From Kordia antarctica (lineage in GTDB: Bacteria; Bacteroidota; Bacteroidia; Flavobacteriales; Flavobacteriaceae), in NCBI RefSeq assembly GCF_009901525.1, contig NZ_CP019288.1, positions 2,633,501 through 2,697,500 on the forward strand: a stretch of DNA of 64,000 nucleotides, read 5' to 3'. The notes under the pieces were generated by a model, which had not been told where the DNA came from, made no database searches, and saw nothing but the letters and a program-made list of their open reading frames with translations. The position numbers were made by a program, and so were the translations under genes. Below are positions 52,912 to 61,637 of this stretch, in pieces (position 1 is the stretch's first letter; each line of letters starts with the position of its first letter).

Positions 52912-54171
52912 ATGGCACGAATAGGAATTATTGCCCCACCAACTTTAGGACACGTAAACCCTTTATTAATTCTTGGAAAAGAACTTCTAAAAAAAGGACA
53001 TACAGTTGTGTTTTTTCAATTGGAAGAAATGAAACATCACATTTTAGATGCTGGTATTGAGTTTCATAAAATTGGGAGACTTATTCCTTCGGACACCATG
53101 AAAAACATGAAGGAACAATTGGGTCAGTTATCAGGTATAGACGCAATGCGATATTGGAGAAAAAGACAAACCGGATTGTTTAAAATTTGGTTTACGGAAC
53201 TTCCAGGAGCTATTGAAAAAGAAAAAATAAATTTCCTATTAGTAGATCAAAGTGATGCAACAGGTTCCACAATTGCAGAAGCAAAAAAGATTCCGTATGT
53301 AACTGTTTGTATGGGTTTAGATATGGATTGGGAAAAAAACATTCCGCCTTTCTTTTCAGTCCGATCTTACGATACTTCGCCTATTGTTTTAAGAGGTAAT
53401 AAAATGGCGATGGATGAATTTGTAAAAGATTTCGACCCGCTATTTAAAAGTATCAACGATCAGCGTGAAAAATATGGACTTCCAGTGTATGATCCATATA
53501 GAAATATGTATCCTGTTTCACCATTTGCACAAATAGCGCAAATGCCAAGTTTTTTGGATTATCCAAGAGTTGAAAAACCTGATTATTTTTATAATGTAGG
53601 TCCATTTATAGACGACAATCCAACACCTATTCCTTTTCCTTTTGAAAAGTTGAACGGAAAACCACTCGTATATATTTCTTTAGGAACCATTTTAAACTTA
53701 CGTCCAGATATTTTCAATCTTGTTGGTGCAAGTTTTAAAGGAATTGAGGTACAATTAGCAATTTCGTTAGGTAATAAAGACGTAGATCTTACTTTGGATG
53801 AATTTCCGCCCGAAACGATTATTGTGAGTTACGCGCCGCAAAAAGAAGTATTGGCAAAAGCAAAATTATGTATTACGCATGGCGGAATGAATACTGTAAT
53901 GGACGCACTTAGTAATGCCGTTCCAGTATTGGTTGTTCCAATTTCATTTGATCAACCGGGAACTGCTGGCAGAATGAAATATTTGAATGTTGGAGAGTAC
54001 ATTCAATACAAGGCACTTTCAGAAGTTGCCATCAACAAAACGGTTAAAAAAATATTCTCCACCAATAGTTATTACGAAAATGCTGCAAAAATGAAAGAAA
54101 AGTTTTTGCAATTAAATGGTAGAGATCAAGCAATTAATATAATAGAAAGAACAATCAATGAACATGTTTAG
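52912..54171 (+). CDS. MGT/CrtX-like UDP-glycosyltransferase (GT1)
   Basis: 419 residues, GT-B fold. PTLGHVNPLLILGKELLKKGH at the N-terminus holds the catalytic His. The C-terminal nucleotide-sugar site is LVYISLGTILN..., YAPQKEVLAKAKLCITHGGMN and PVLVVPISFDQPG. It resembles macrolide and zeaxanthin glycosyltransferases, so it probably adds a sugar to a hydroxyl on the aryl-polyene or phenol. It lies 5 bp after the CLF gene and overlaps the methyltransferase gene by 14 bp. Confidence 0.92.
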   Translation: MARIGIIAPPTLGHVNPLLILGKELLKKGHTVVFFQLEEMKHHILDAGIEFHKIGRLIPSDTMKNMKEQLGQLSGIDAMRYWRKRQTGLFKIWFTELPGAIEKEKINFLLVDQSDATGSTIAEAKKIPYVTVCMGLDMDWEKNIPPFFSVRSYDTSPIVLRGNKMAMDEFVKDFDPLFKSINDQREKYGLPVYDPYRNMYPVSPFAQIAQMPSFLDYPRVEKPDYFYNVGPFIDDNPTPIPFPFEKLNGKPLVYISLGTILNLRPDIFNLVGASFKGIEVQLAISLGNKDVDLTLDEFPPETIIVSYAPQKEVLAKAKLCITHGGMNTVMDALSNAVPVLVVPISFDQPGTAGRMKYLNVGEYIQYKALSEVAINKTVKKIFSTNSYYENAAKMKEKFLQLNGRDQAINIIERTINEHV

Positions 54172-55234
54172 CAAAAAAAATATTTCAGCTTTAGAAGCAC
54201 AGAAAAAAGCCATGTGGATTTCTTATGCACCTATGATATTTCAATCCGCAAAATCAATGATTAATCTCGGAATCTTAGATGCCATTAAAGATAGTGGCGA
54301 CGAAGGTATGACTGTAGATGAAGTTGTAAAAAAAGTATCACTCACCAAATATGGAATACGTGTATTACTGCATGCTGGTTTAGGCGCAGAAATTGTGTAT
54401 TTAGAAGGCGACAAGTATTTTTTAACTACAACTGGTCACTTTTTATTAAGCAAACAGATTGCGGCAAATATCAATATCAATTTTGTACATGATGTATGCT
54501 ACCAAGGTATGTTTCACCTAGAAGATAGTATTGTAAATGGAAAACCTGAAGGACTCAAAGAACTTGGCGATTGGCCAACTGTGTACGATGGTTTGTCTGA
54601 ATTACCAGATCATATCAAGAAAAGTTGGTTAGATTTAGATCATTACTTTTCAGATATATCGTATCCAAAAGCTTTTAAAGTTTTAAATAAAAATTCGTTT
54701 AAATCTATTTTAGATTTAGGTGGAAATACAGGGAAATTCTCTCGTTTCTTATTAGACAATACAAAAGATGCTGTCATTACTATTGGTGATCTCCCTGGGC
54801 AAATTAAAATGGCTAAAGCCGAATTTGAACGCATGGAATATAGCACAGAACGGATTCGTTTTCAACCAATTAATATTTTGGATGACGCGCAAGATTTAAA
54901 AGGAGAATTTGATATTGTTTGGATGAGTCAATTTTTAGATTGTTTCCATGATGATGATATTTATAAAATATTGATGAAATGTAAAAAAGTTGTCAAACCT
55001 GGAGGTTCTATTTACATACAAGATGCTTTTTGGGATCGACAACGTTTTGAAACGTCCGCTTTTTCATTGCAACAATTTTCTCTTTATTTTACAGCTATTG
55101 CCAATGGAAGAAGTCAGATGTATGATTATAAAACATTTGAAGAAATTATTCATAAAGCAGGTTTAGAAGTTGTTGAAATTACAGATAATTTAGGAATCAG
55201 TAATAGCTTACTGAAAGTGAAAATTAAAGAGTAA
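54158..55234 (+). CDS. O-methyltransferase-like SAM-dependent enzyme
   Basis: 358 residues. The N-terminal helical dimerisation part (about 1-150) contains YGIRVLLHAGLGAE. The SAM domain begins with ILDLGGNTGKFSRFLLD near residue 186 and continues through FDIVWMSQFLDCFHDD and PGGSIYIQDAFWD. The architecture is that of plant-like O-methyltransferases. It may methylate the p-hydroxyphenyl group of the starter, though glycosylation of the same site by the upstream gene would compete. A second Met two codons in (MFSKKN) is an alternative start. Confidence 0.85.
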   Translation: MNMFSKKNISALEAQKKAMWISYAPMIFQSAKSMINLGILDAIKDSGDEGMTVDEVVKKVSLTKYGIRVLLHAGLGAEIVYLEGDKYFLTTTGHFLLSKQIAANININFVHDVCYQGMFHLEDSIVNGKPEGLKELGDWPTVYDGLSELPDHIKKSWLDLDHYFSDISYPKAFKVLNKNSFKSILDLGGNTGKFSRFLLDNTKDAVITIGDLPGQIKMAKAEFERMEYSTERIRFQPINILDDAQDLKGEFDIVWMSQFLDCFHDDDIYKILMKCKKVVKPGGSIYIQDAFWDRQRFETSAFSLQQFSLYFTAIANGRSQMYDYKTFEEIIHKAGLEVVEITDNLGISNSLLKVKIKE

Positions 55235-55241
55235 TCAACGT

Positions 55242-55613
55242 ATGCTTTTAGAGAATCTTTACAAAATTACAGCACAGCACACGGAAAAAGAATCTAGTGT
55301 AACCAATTTGGTTTTCTTAGAAAGCCATCACATTTATAATGGACACTTTCCAAACAATCCTATAACGCCTGGTGTCTGTTTATTGCAAACTGCTAAAGAA
55401 CTTTTAGAAGGTTATTTGAATGTCAATTTACGCTTACATACCTTAGTGGATGTCAAGTTTTTAAAACTTGTGATTCCTAACAATTCTAAAGAGCTTACCT
55501 ATACTATTACTGAAAAATCACATGACAATACCAACGAAAAAAAAGTAACTGTACTCATAAAAGACACTTCAGAAACTTACATTAAAGCAATTATTATTTA
55601 TAGTATTCTATGA
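55242..55613 (+). CDS. FabZ/ApeI-like 3-hydroxyacyl-ACP dehydratase
   Basis: 123 residues, hotdog fold. The dehydratase motif HIYNGHFPNNPITPGVCLLQ contains the catalytic His and matches H..GHFP..P..PGV. It removes water from the 3-hydroxyacyl-ACP to form the trans double bond. The other dehydratase (61121) is of a different subtype. The ATG of the AMP-ligase gene overlaps its stop by 4 bp (ATGA). Confidence 0.9.
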   Translation: MLLENLYKITAQHTEKESSVTNLVFLESHHIYNGHFPNNPITPGVCLLQTAKELLEGYLNVNLRLHTLVDVKFLKLVIPNNSKELTYTITEKSHDNTNEKKVTVLIKDTSETYIKAIIIYSIL

Positions 55614-56905
55614 TTTTCAATCCTCAAGATCAATTCATGAATTTAGAGACAATACAAGTAGCACAACAGCAAAAACTACATCAGTTAGTGCAACATGTAT
55701 ATGCAAATTCTACCTATTGGAAAACGATCATGGATACGCGTAACATACATCCTACTACATTTGTTGTAGAAGATTTAGAAAAATTTCCCGTAATCACAAA
55801 AGAGAATTTGCAAAAACATTTATCAGATATGATATGTGTATCAAAATCTGAAATTATTGATTATGTATGTACTTCTGGAACTACTGCAAGCCCGATTAAT
55901 ATTCCACTTACGAATACTGATTTAGATCGTTTAGCTGAAAACGAATATCAATCTATGTTACTTACTGGAGCTACTAAAGACGATATATTTCAAATATGCA
56001 CAACTATAGACAAGCAGTTTATGGCAGGTTTGGCATATTTTTTAGGCATTAGAAAACTTGGTGCTGGCATCATTAGACAAGGTATTGGCGCTGTAAAAAC
56101 ACATTGGAATACCATTGAATCGCTACAACCAACTTATTTAATTGCCGTGCCTTCATTTGTTGTGAAACTTATCAATTATGCCATAGAAAACGGCATAGAT
56201 TATCAAAATTCTTCTGTAAAGAAAATTATCTGTATTGGAGAAAACATTAGAAAAGAAGATTTTTCACTGAATGCTGTTGGGCAAAAAATTGCAGATTCTT
56301 GGAATGTACGTTTGTTCTCAACGTATGCATCTTCAGAAATGGCAACAGCTTTTACTGAATGTGAACATGGAAATGGCGGTCATCACAATGAAGATTTATT
56401 AAGTATAGAATTATTAGATCAACAAAATAATCCTGTAAAGCCTGGAGAAATTGGCGAATTGACCATTACGACTTTAGGAATGGAAGCTTTTCCGTTGATT
56501 CGCTACAAAACAGGCGATTTATGCACGTTGCATTACGAACCTTGCGCATGTGGCATACATACCGCACGAATAAGTCCGATACTTGGCAGAACCGCGCAAC
56601 GTATAAAATATAAAGGCACAACATTTTATCCATCTGCAATATTTGAAGTGCTTCATCAATTTGATGCAATTAAAGATCATGCAATTGTACTAGAAACAAA
56701 TAATTATGATTCTGATGATGTACATATTCATATAGCTTTGCAAGACACAACATTAATAACTTCTATAAAAGAAGCTGTTAAAACTACTATTAGAGTATTG
56801 CCAACAATTACAATTCATGATTCGTTAGTAATGCTTCGCAAAAAACACAATGTTGCCCACAAAAGAAAACTATCAAAAGTTATTGATCTAAGAGCTAAAA
56901 CTTAA
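55610..56905 (+). CDS. AMP-forming aryl-acid/ACP ligase (PaaK-like)
   Basis: 431 residues of the phenylacetate-CoA ligase/ANL type. It has the P-loop CTSGTTASPINIPLT near residue 90, FSTYASSEMATAF near 240 and PLIRYKTGDLC near 290. The last Lys-rich HKRKLSKVIDLR is the acyl-transfer lysine region. An extra four-Cys-like ACGIHT motif sits before SPILGR. It likely activates p-coumarate from TAL and loads it on the ACP. Confidence 0.88.
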   Translation: MIFNPQDQFMNLETIQVAQQQKLHQLVQHVYANSTYWKTIMDTRNIHPTTFVVEDLEKFPVITKENLQKHLSDMICVSKSEIIDYVCTSGTTASPINIPLTNTDLDRLAENEYQSMLLTGATKDDIFQICTTIDKQFMAGLAYFLGIRKLGAGIIRQGIGAVKTHWNTIESLQPTYLIAVPSFVVKLINYAIENGIDYQNSSVKKIICIGENIRKEDFSLNAVGQKIADSWNVRLFSTYASSEMATAFTECEHGNGGHHNEDLLSIELLDQQNNPVKPGEIGELTITTLGMEAFPLIRYKTGDLCTLHYEPCACGIHTARISPILGRTAQRIKYKGTTFYPSAIFEVLHQFDAIKDHAIVLETNNYDSDDVHIHIALQDTTLITSIKEAVKTTIRVLPTITIHDSLVMLRKKHNVAHKRKLSKVIDLRAKT

Positions 56906-56908
56906 AAA

Positions 56909-58051
56909 ATGTCTATCATACATACTTTACAAGAAAAAGATGAGCAAGCCTTGCTTCACAATACAATTTCTGAAGGGAAAGAAATTTTATCGCGGTATGC
57001 ACAATTAAAACTTTTACTTCATTTACAGGAACATGGTTTCTTTGCTAAAAAAGAAATACGTTATTCTTTAAAATCAATAAAAAAAGATTTTAATTTCTTA
57101 GAGAAATACCGTGCATTATTTTTGGAAATTATCAATATTCTTAGTGATAACGAATACATATTGATAACAGGAGATGCGATAGTTACAACTAAAAAAGTGG
57201 AAACTGTACAAAGTGAATTTAACATATTAGAAAGCGAAATATTAACGGGTAGCTATAGCAGTGAAGATTTTCAGAAAGTAATTTCCCCTTATATCAAATT
57301 AATGAATTCTACCAGTGCATTGTTACTACAAGTTGCTAGTGGAAAATTAGGGTATTTGAATGCTTTATTTCCTAAAGGAGACAAAACTATTGTAGAAGCC
57401 ATTTATAAGACCAACATCCAAGTTTTATATAATACTATCGTTACAGGTTATACTGCTCAAATTGCAAAAACGTTGCAACAAACTAACAAAACAGTACGTA
57501 TTTTGGAAATTGGAGCAGGAACTGGAGGAACCACGACACCTATGTTGGAAATGTTAAAAGCAGCTAATATTTCTACTTCATATATGTATACTGATATTTC
57601 TCGTGGAATGTTGAGATTTGGAAAAAGTAAATTTAATGAAACATACGATTTTATAGATTATAAAACGCTAAACATTGACCAAGATCCATTGACACAAGGA
57701 TTTGAAGCAAATAGTTTTGATATCATTATATGTAGTAATGTATTACATGCTACCTTAAATATCAATGAAACTTTAGCACGTATCAAAGAACTATTAGCAT
57801 CTTCTAATGGGTATTTGATTGTGAATGAAGTAATAGAAAAATTAGATTTCAATACAATCACTTTTGGACTTACGGATGGTTGGTGGAAATATACTGATGA
57901 AGAAAATCGGAAATCATATTCTCCAGTTTTGACTCAACAAACGTGGAACACATTGTTGAGCGATGCCAATTTAACAGAAATTACGCCATCACAAAAAACA
58001 AAAGAGATTTACCAAACCACTTCTCAAGGAGTTTTCATGTATAAATCTTAA
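56909..58051 (+). CDS. PKS-type C-methyltransferase (methyltransferase_12-like)
   Basis: 380 residues. SAM motif I VRILEIGAGTGGTTTPMLEML near residue 197, YTDISRGMLRFG and DIIICSNVLHATLN are typical of methyltransferase domains cut from polyketide or nonribosomal synthases. About 190 N-terminal residues form a helical part without clear homology. It may methylate the alpha carbon of the chain. It lies 3 bp after the AMP-ligase gene and 10 bp before the GwsS-like gene. Confidence 0.85.
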   Translation: MSIIHTLQEKDEQALLHNTISEGKEILSRYAQLKLLLHLQEHGFFAKKEIRYSLKSIKKDFNFLEKYRALFLEIINILSDNEYILITGDAIVTTKKVETVQSEFNILESEILTGSYSSEDFQKVISPYIKLMNSTSALLLQVASGKLGYLNALFPKGDKTIVEAIYKTNIQVLYNTIVTGYTAQIAKTLQQTNKTVRILEIGAGTGGTTTPMLEMLKAANISTSYMYTDISRGMLRFGKSKFNETYDFIDYKTLNIDQDPLTQGFEANSFDIIICSNVLHATLNINETLARIKELLASSNGYLIVNEVIEKLDFNTITFGLTDGWWKYTDEENRKSYSPVLTQQTWNTLLSDANLTEITPSQKTKEIYQTTSQGVFMYKS

Positions 58052-58061
58052 GCAATCGCGA

Positions 58062-59015
58062 ATGTATTTTTTATTATACACACATAATCAGCTAGTTGAA
58101 GGAAAAGAGAAAGCGGCTATTTACGATTTAGAAAATAGCACAATTACAAATATTCCGAATGTAATTGTTCCGATTATTGAAGAAATGCGTTCGAAAACGG
58201 TAGATGAAATTAAGCAAAAACATGCGCCCGATAATCCTGAAATTATAGATAAATACGTTCATTATTTCTTGGAGAAAGAACTCGGATTTTATACCACAGA
58301 ACCTTCTAGATTTCCTAAACTCGATACTAATTTTCAGTATCCTGGAACTATTCAAAATGCAATTATTGAATCTAATTTGAATACGTATGATGAGATAAAA
58401 GTATTGAATGATTTAGATGAATTAGGTTGTCGGTATGTAGAAATGCGATTGGTTATTGAAACCGAAGCAGCAGTTTTGAAGCTTCACAAAATTTTAACCG
58501 CGTGTGCAACTTCAATTTTTATTTATGTCGATATTTTAATCCAATATAATTCAATATGTACGGAAGAATTTGTAACTGATTTGCAAAAAAGATACCCGAA
58601 AATTGGAAAAATACTAGTGTATAACGCTCCAAAAAATGAAGAAATCTCAGATAGTATTTCGTTCGTTGAAGATTCGTTTCAAGCGTTAGAAATTGCTCAA
58701 AAACAAACCTCAAAATATATTGTAAATATTGCTTTTTTCTGTGAAAGCTTACAGTTTAATACGACATATAACAAAAAAGTTTCTATTAATCTTAAAGGTC
58801 AAATTAAGAATATCTTAAAAGACACGCATGATTATGGAAATGTGAATACAACCAATTTAATTGACGTTTGTACTTCCGCTGAGTTTCAAAAATGGTGGCA
58901 AATTACTCCAGATAAAATTGAGCAACTAAAAGACAATCCACTTCGGTATGCATTGTTTAATCCATTTCCGTTAAAAGAAATTGCTCCTAACAAGTTTCAG
59001 ATTTTGGACGTATGA
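58062..59015 (+). CDS. GwsS-like peptide maturase with degenerate SPASM region
   Basis: 317 residues aligning over their length with grasp-with-spasm SPASM maturases as I remember them. The PqqD-like N-terminal part is AIYDLENSTITNIPNVIVPI...KTVDEIKQKHAPDN...HYFLEKELGF, and VLYNAPKN and YGNVNTTNLIDV are shared. In the C-terminal SPASM region the family's cysteines are gone: FCESLQFNTTYNKKVSIN, KNIL and QLKDNPLRYAL stand where GwsS has C/CxxC, KNCP and GCKDCEFRYIC. No four-Cys cluster is left anywhere. It cannot hold the auxiliary Fe-S cluster, yet the frame is intact. Confidence 0.8.
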   Translation: MYFLLYTHNQLVEGKEKAAIYDLENSTITNIPNVIVPIIEEMRSKTVDEIKQKHAPDNPEIIDKYVHYFLEKELGFYTTEPSRFPKLDTNFQYPGTIQNAIIESNLNTYDEIKVLNDLDELGCRYVEMRLVIETEAAVLKLHKILTACATSIFIYVDILIQYNSICTEEFVTDLQKRYPKIGKILVYNAPKNEEISDSISFVEDSFQALEIAQKQTSKYIVNIAFFCESLQFNTTYNKKVSINLKGQIKNILKDTHDYGNVNTTNLIDVCTSAEFQKWWQITPDKIEQLKDNPLRYALFNPFPLKEIAPNKFQILDV

Positions 59016-60073
59016 AAAAGAGGTTTTACGAGTTAGATGCTTTGCGTGGCATTGCAACAGTCATTGTTGTATTATGCCATTTCATGTTGTTTAGAGAAGA
59101 TGCACAAATAGGTTTTCGTCTCTTTACAAATATCATTGATATCTTTTTTATTTTGAGTGGTTTTGTGATTTTCATGACATTAACCAAGATAAAAAGTAGC
59201 AAAGATTTTATAATCAATCGTTTGGCACGTTTGTATCCAACGTATTGGGTTGTTGTCACATTTACATTCTGTTTGATTCTATTTCATCAGACTTTCTCTG
59301 AAGATTTTGCTCATATTACCCTAAGCGATTATTTGGCTAATATGACGATGTTTCAGTTCTACATAGGTTATGCAGATTTAGACGGACCCTATTGGACGTT
59401 AATTATTGAGATGCTTTTTTACATTGTCATGTTGATCATTTTCATCTTAAAATGTCAAAAGTACATTCATCATATTGGTATTGTTGCTTCCTCATTATTG
59501 GCGTTTTTTGCTTATTATCCATTGCCAAGCGCATATGAGACACTATTTACAAACGCCTTATTAGATATTCCTTTATTGCAATACATACCATTGTTTTTTG
59601 CTGGAATTTTATTTTATAATATTTTCATAAAAGACGATCACAAGTTATTAAAATATGTTGGCGTTGCGTTTTATTTAGTAGCGCAAATTATGCTTTTTGA
59701 TTATTCTGGAAGAGCGCAATATTTTATGAGTCACCTGGAATATGGCGTCATGCTAACTATTTATTTTGGACTTTTTGTATTATTTATCAATGGAAAGTTG
59801 AAATTCATTGTAAGCAAACCCACGGTTTTTTTAGGCAAAATATCATACGCATTATATCTCATTCATCAATTTTTAACAATCAGCTTTTTGATTCCGTATT
59901 TGGAAGAATCATGGGGAATTAACTTTTGGATTGCTTCTATTGTAATTGCACTTCCAATTGCTATTGCATTGGCTGCATTGATTACATATTATGTAGAAGT
60001 TCCTGTAAATAAATACGTTCGAAATAAATATAGAAAAGATATTATTCGAACAGAAACAACACAAAACATTTAA
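59012..60073 (+). CDS. Acyltransferase 3 family membrane protein
   Basis: 353 residues with about ten membrane helices. The AT3 start ELDALRGIATVIVVLCHFMLF holds the conserved Arg and His. RLARLYPTYWVVV and SYALYLIHQFLTI are typical family segments. Members O-acylate sugars or other surface molecules, using acyl-CoA from the cytoplasm. It overlaps the GwsS-like gene by 4 bp and lies 12 bp before the second KR gene. It may decorate the sugar added by the MGT. Confidence 0.92.
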   Translation: MKKRFYELDALRGIATVIVVLCHFMLFREDAQIGFRLFTNIIDIFFILSGFVIFMTLTKIKSSKDFIINRLARLYPTYWVVVTFTFCLILFHQTFSEDFAHITLSDYLANMTMFQFYIGYADLDGPYWTLIIEMLFYIVMLIIFILKCQKYIHHIGIVASSLLAFFAYYPLPSAYETLFTNALLDIPLLQYIPLFFAGILFYNIFIKDDHKLLKYVGVAFYLVAQIMLFDYSGRAQYFMSHLEYGVMLTIYFGLFVLFINGKLKFIVSKPTVFLGKISYALYLIHQFLTISFLIPYLEESWGINFWIASIVIALPIAIALAALITYYVEVPVNKYVRNKYRKDIIRTETTQNI

Positions 60074-60085
60074 AAAACAAAACCT

Positions 60086-60844
60086 ATGAATCCACATAAA
60101 TTAGCGTTGATTACTGGCGGAAGCAAAGGATTAGGAAAAGGCATTGCGCTTGAATTGGCTAAACAAAACATAGATATCATTTTGCATTACAATTCTTCGG
60201 AAGAAGAAGCAAAAGCAACTAGCGAAGAACTAAAAAATCATGGCATACAAACGTATTTGGTACAAGCTAATTTTGCCATAAATAAAGATATTGATAGCTT
60301 TTTTGAAACCAAGATTGCGCCAATTTTAGAAAAAGAAGATCGCAAGCTTGATATTTTAATCAATAATGCAGGAGTTTCAGAATTTAGCAGACTTAACAGT
60401 ATTACAAGTGAAGGTTTTGACACGTTTTTTTCTGTCAATGTAAAAGCGCCTTTAATTTTAATGAAAGACAGTTATAAACACATGCAAACTAAAGGGCGAA
60501 TTATCAATATTTCTTCAACCAAAGCTGCAAGACCTTCTGAAAAAATGATTGTGTATGGAGCTTCAAAAGCGGCGCTTGAGAATGTTTCGATGGCAATGTT
60601 AAAAGATTTTGGACGAAAACAAGTCACGATTAATACTATTGCGCCAGGATTTATTCCGACAGGCGTTTTTAATATTAGCAAGAATGATGAAATGGTTAAA
60701 TCGTTTGTACTAAAAAACACCGCCATCAAACGTATGGGAACAGCATATGATATTGCTAGAGTGGTTTGTTTTTTAATTAGTGATGATGCTATATGGGTTA
60801 ACGGCCAGAATATTGAAATTTCAGGTGGCGTATTATATAATTAA
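60086..60844 (+). CDS. FabG-like ketoreductase 2
   Basis: 252 residues. NADP motif TGGSKGLGKG, NNAGVS and the Ser-Tyr-Lys set in INISSTKAARPSEKMIVYGASKAA. It is only distantly similar to the KR at 38348. Two KRs could act on different chain positions or substrates, or one may have replaced the other. The stop codon falls in the direct repeat bordering the IS remnant. Confidence 0.92.
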   Translation: MNPHKLALITGGSKGLGKGIALELAKQNIDIILHYNSSEEEAKATSEELKNHGIQTYLVQANFAINKDIDSFFETKIAPILEKEDRKLDILINNAGVSEFSRLNSITSEGFDTFFSVNVKAPLILMKDSYKHMQTKGRIINISSTKAARPSEKMIVYGASKAALENVSMAMLKDFGRKQVTINTIAPGFIPTGVFNISKNDEMVKSFVLKNTAIKRMGTAYDIARVVCFLISDDAIWVNGQNIEISGGVLYN

Positions 60845-60851
60845 ACACTGT

Positions 60852-61073
60852 TGTCCGATAAAAGATAAGAGACCGCTGCGCTGTTAGATTATAGAATAAA
60901 GACAAATTTGTAACTGACTGAAAAACAGTGTTCATAATTACATATTTTTATTCTTGACAAAATAATTTCCTTACAAATGGAAATTAACTAAAAGCATGGT
61001 TGTTCATCAAAGATGTCTTAAAAACTCTTTCATAGCTAGGTTTTCAAAAGAATTTGAAAGATTTTATCGGACA
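60852..61073. mobile_element. IS remnant with 12-bp terminal inverted repeats
   Basis: Perfect inverted ends TGTCCGATAAAA (60852-60863) and TTTTATCGGACA (61062-61073) enclose 222 bp without an intact transposase. The internal plus-strand frame from 60996 (MVVHQRCLKNSFIARFSKEF, then ERFYRTL) resembles the C-terminal end of IS4-type transposases. A 30-bp direct repeat with one mismatch (60837-60866 and 61080-61109) covers the left end and its flank. It lies between the KR and the dehydratase, without breaking either. Confidence 0.6.
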
Positions 61074-61120
61074 CTAATAATAATTAAACACTGTTGTCTG
61101 ATAAAAGATGCAAGATCGCA

Positions 61121-61549
61121 ATGAATTTAGATAGAACAAATAACAAAGAGATTATTCAGGCTTTACCTCATAAAGTTCCTTTTATTATGGTAGATGAACT
61201 TTTGTATATGGATGCTAACAAAACCATTGCAAAACTTTTTATTACGGAAGACAATGTTTTTTCAAAAAACGGTTTCTTTCAAGAACCTGGTATTATGGAA
61301 CATGTGGCGCAATCTACTGCATTGCGACCAACTTTGGAAGCTGCAGAAGTACAGCAAGATGCGCCTTTAGGGTATTTTGCAGCCATTAAAAACTTTAAAC
61401 TCTATGAATTACCGCCTGTGAATTCAGTTATAGAGACTACCTCAGAAAATGTTGTAGTCGTAAAAACTGCCATTAAAGTAAATACACGTTCTACTTGCAA
61501 CGGGAAACTTATATGTGAGTCTGAAATGCTATTCTACCTAAATTCTTAA
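61121..61549 (+). CDS. ApeP/FabZ-like hotdog dehydratase, second
   Basis: 142 residues from the ATG at 61121; a TTG 27 bp upstream is inside the IS-related repeat and unlikely. It has LPHKVPFIMVDELLYM (family His) and NGFFQEPGIMEHVAQSTAL (catalytic Glu region), but the GHFP His of FabZ is absent: it reads NGFF. This matches the ApeP-like group found in aryl-polyene clusters. It probably works with the 55242 product in forming conjugated double bonds. Its distance from the KR is due to the IS remnant. Confidence 0.82.
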   Translation: MNLDRTNNKEIIQALPHKVPFIMVDELLYMDANKTIAKLFITEDNVFSKNGFFQEPGIMEHVAQSTALRPTLEAAEVQQDAPLGYFAAIKNFKLYELPPVNSVIETTSENVVVVKTAIKVNTRSTCNGKLICESEMLFYLNS

Positions 61550-61579
61550 GAGGCATATTATTTTTTTAAAACCGATACA

Positions 61580-61604
61580 TTTCACTTTTATGGTAAAGGT
61601 GAAA
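61580..61604 (+). promoter_or_regulatory. Leader hairpin/dyad, copy 1
   Basis: TTTCACTTTTA pairs with TAAAGGTGAAA (one G-U pair) across TGG. It lies 34 bp before the ATG of the first Cys-rich peptide gene, inside a stretch repeated upstream of the second. Confidence 0.6.
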
Positions 61605-61637
61605 TCATTATTCATTAACATTTTAAAATTTTCAATT

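Noticed and set aside
43591..55613. A classic flexirubin cluster
   Set aside because: No DarA/DarB dialkylresorcinol pair, no MMPL exporter or LolA is present, and peptide-maturation genes are.
58062..59015. An active SPASM/radical SAM enzyme
   Set aside because: Neither a CxxxCxxC radical SAM motif nor the SPASM Cys set is present.
61094..61549. A TTG start for the second dehydratase
   Set aside because: The extra nine codons fall in the IS-associated direct repeat; the ATG at 61121 directly precedes the conserved part.
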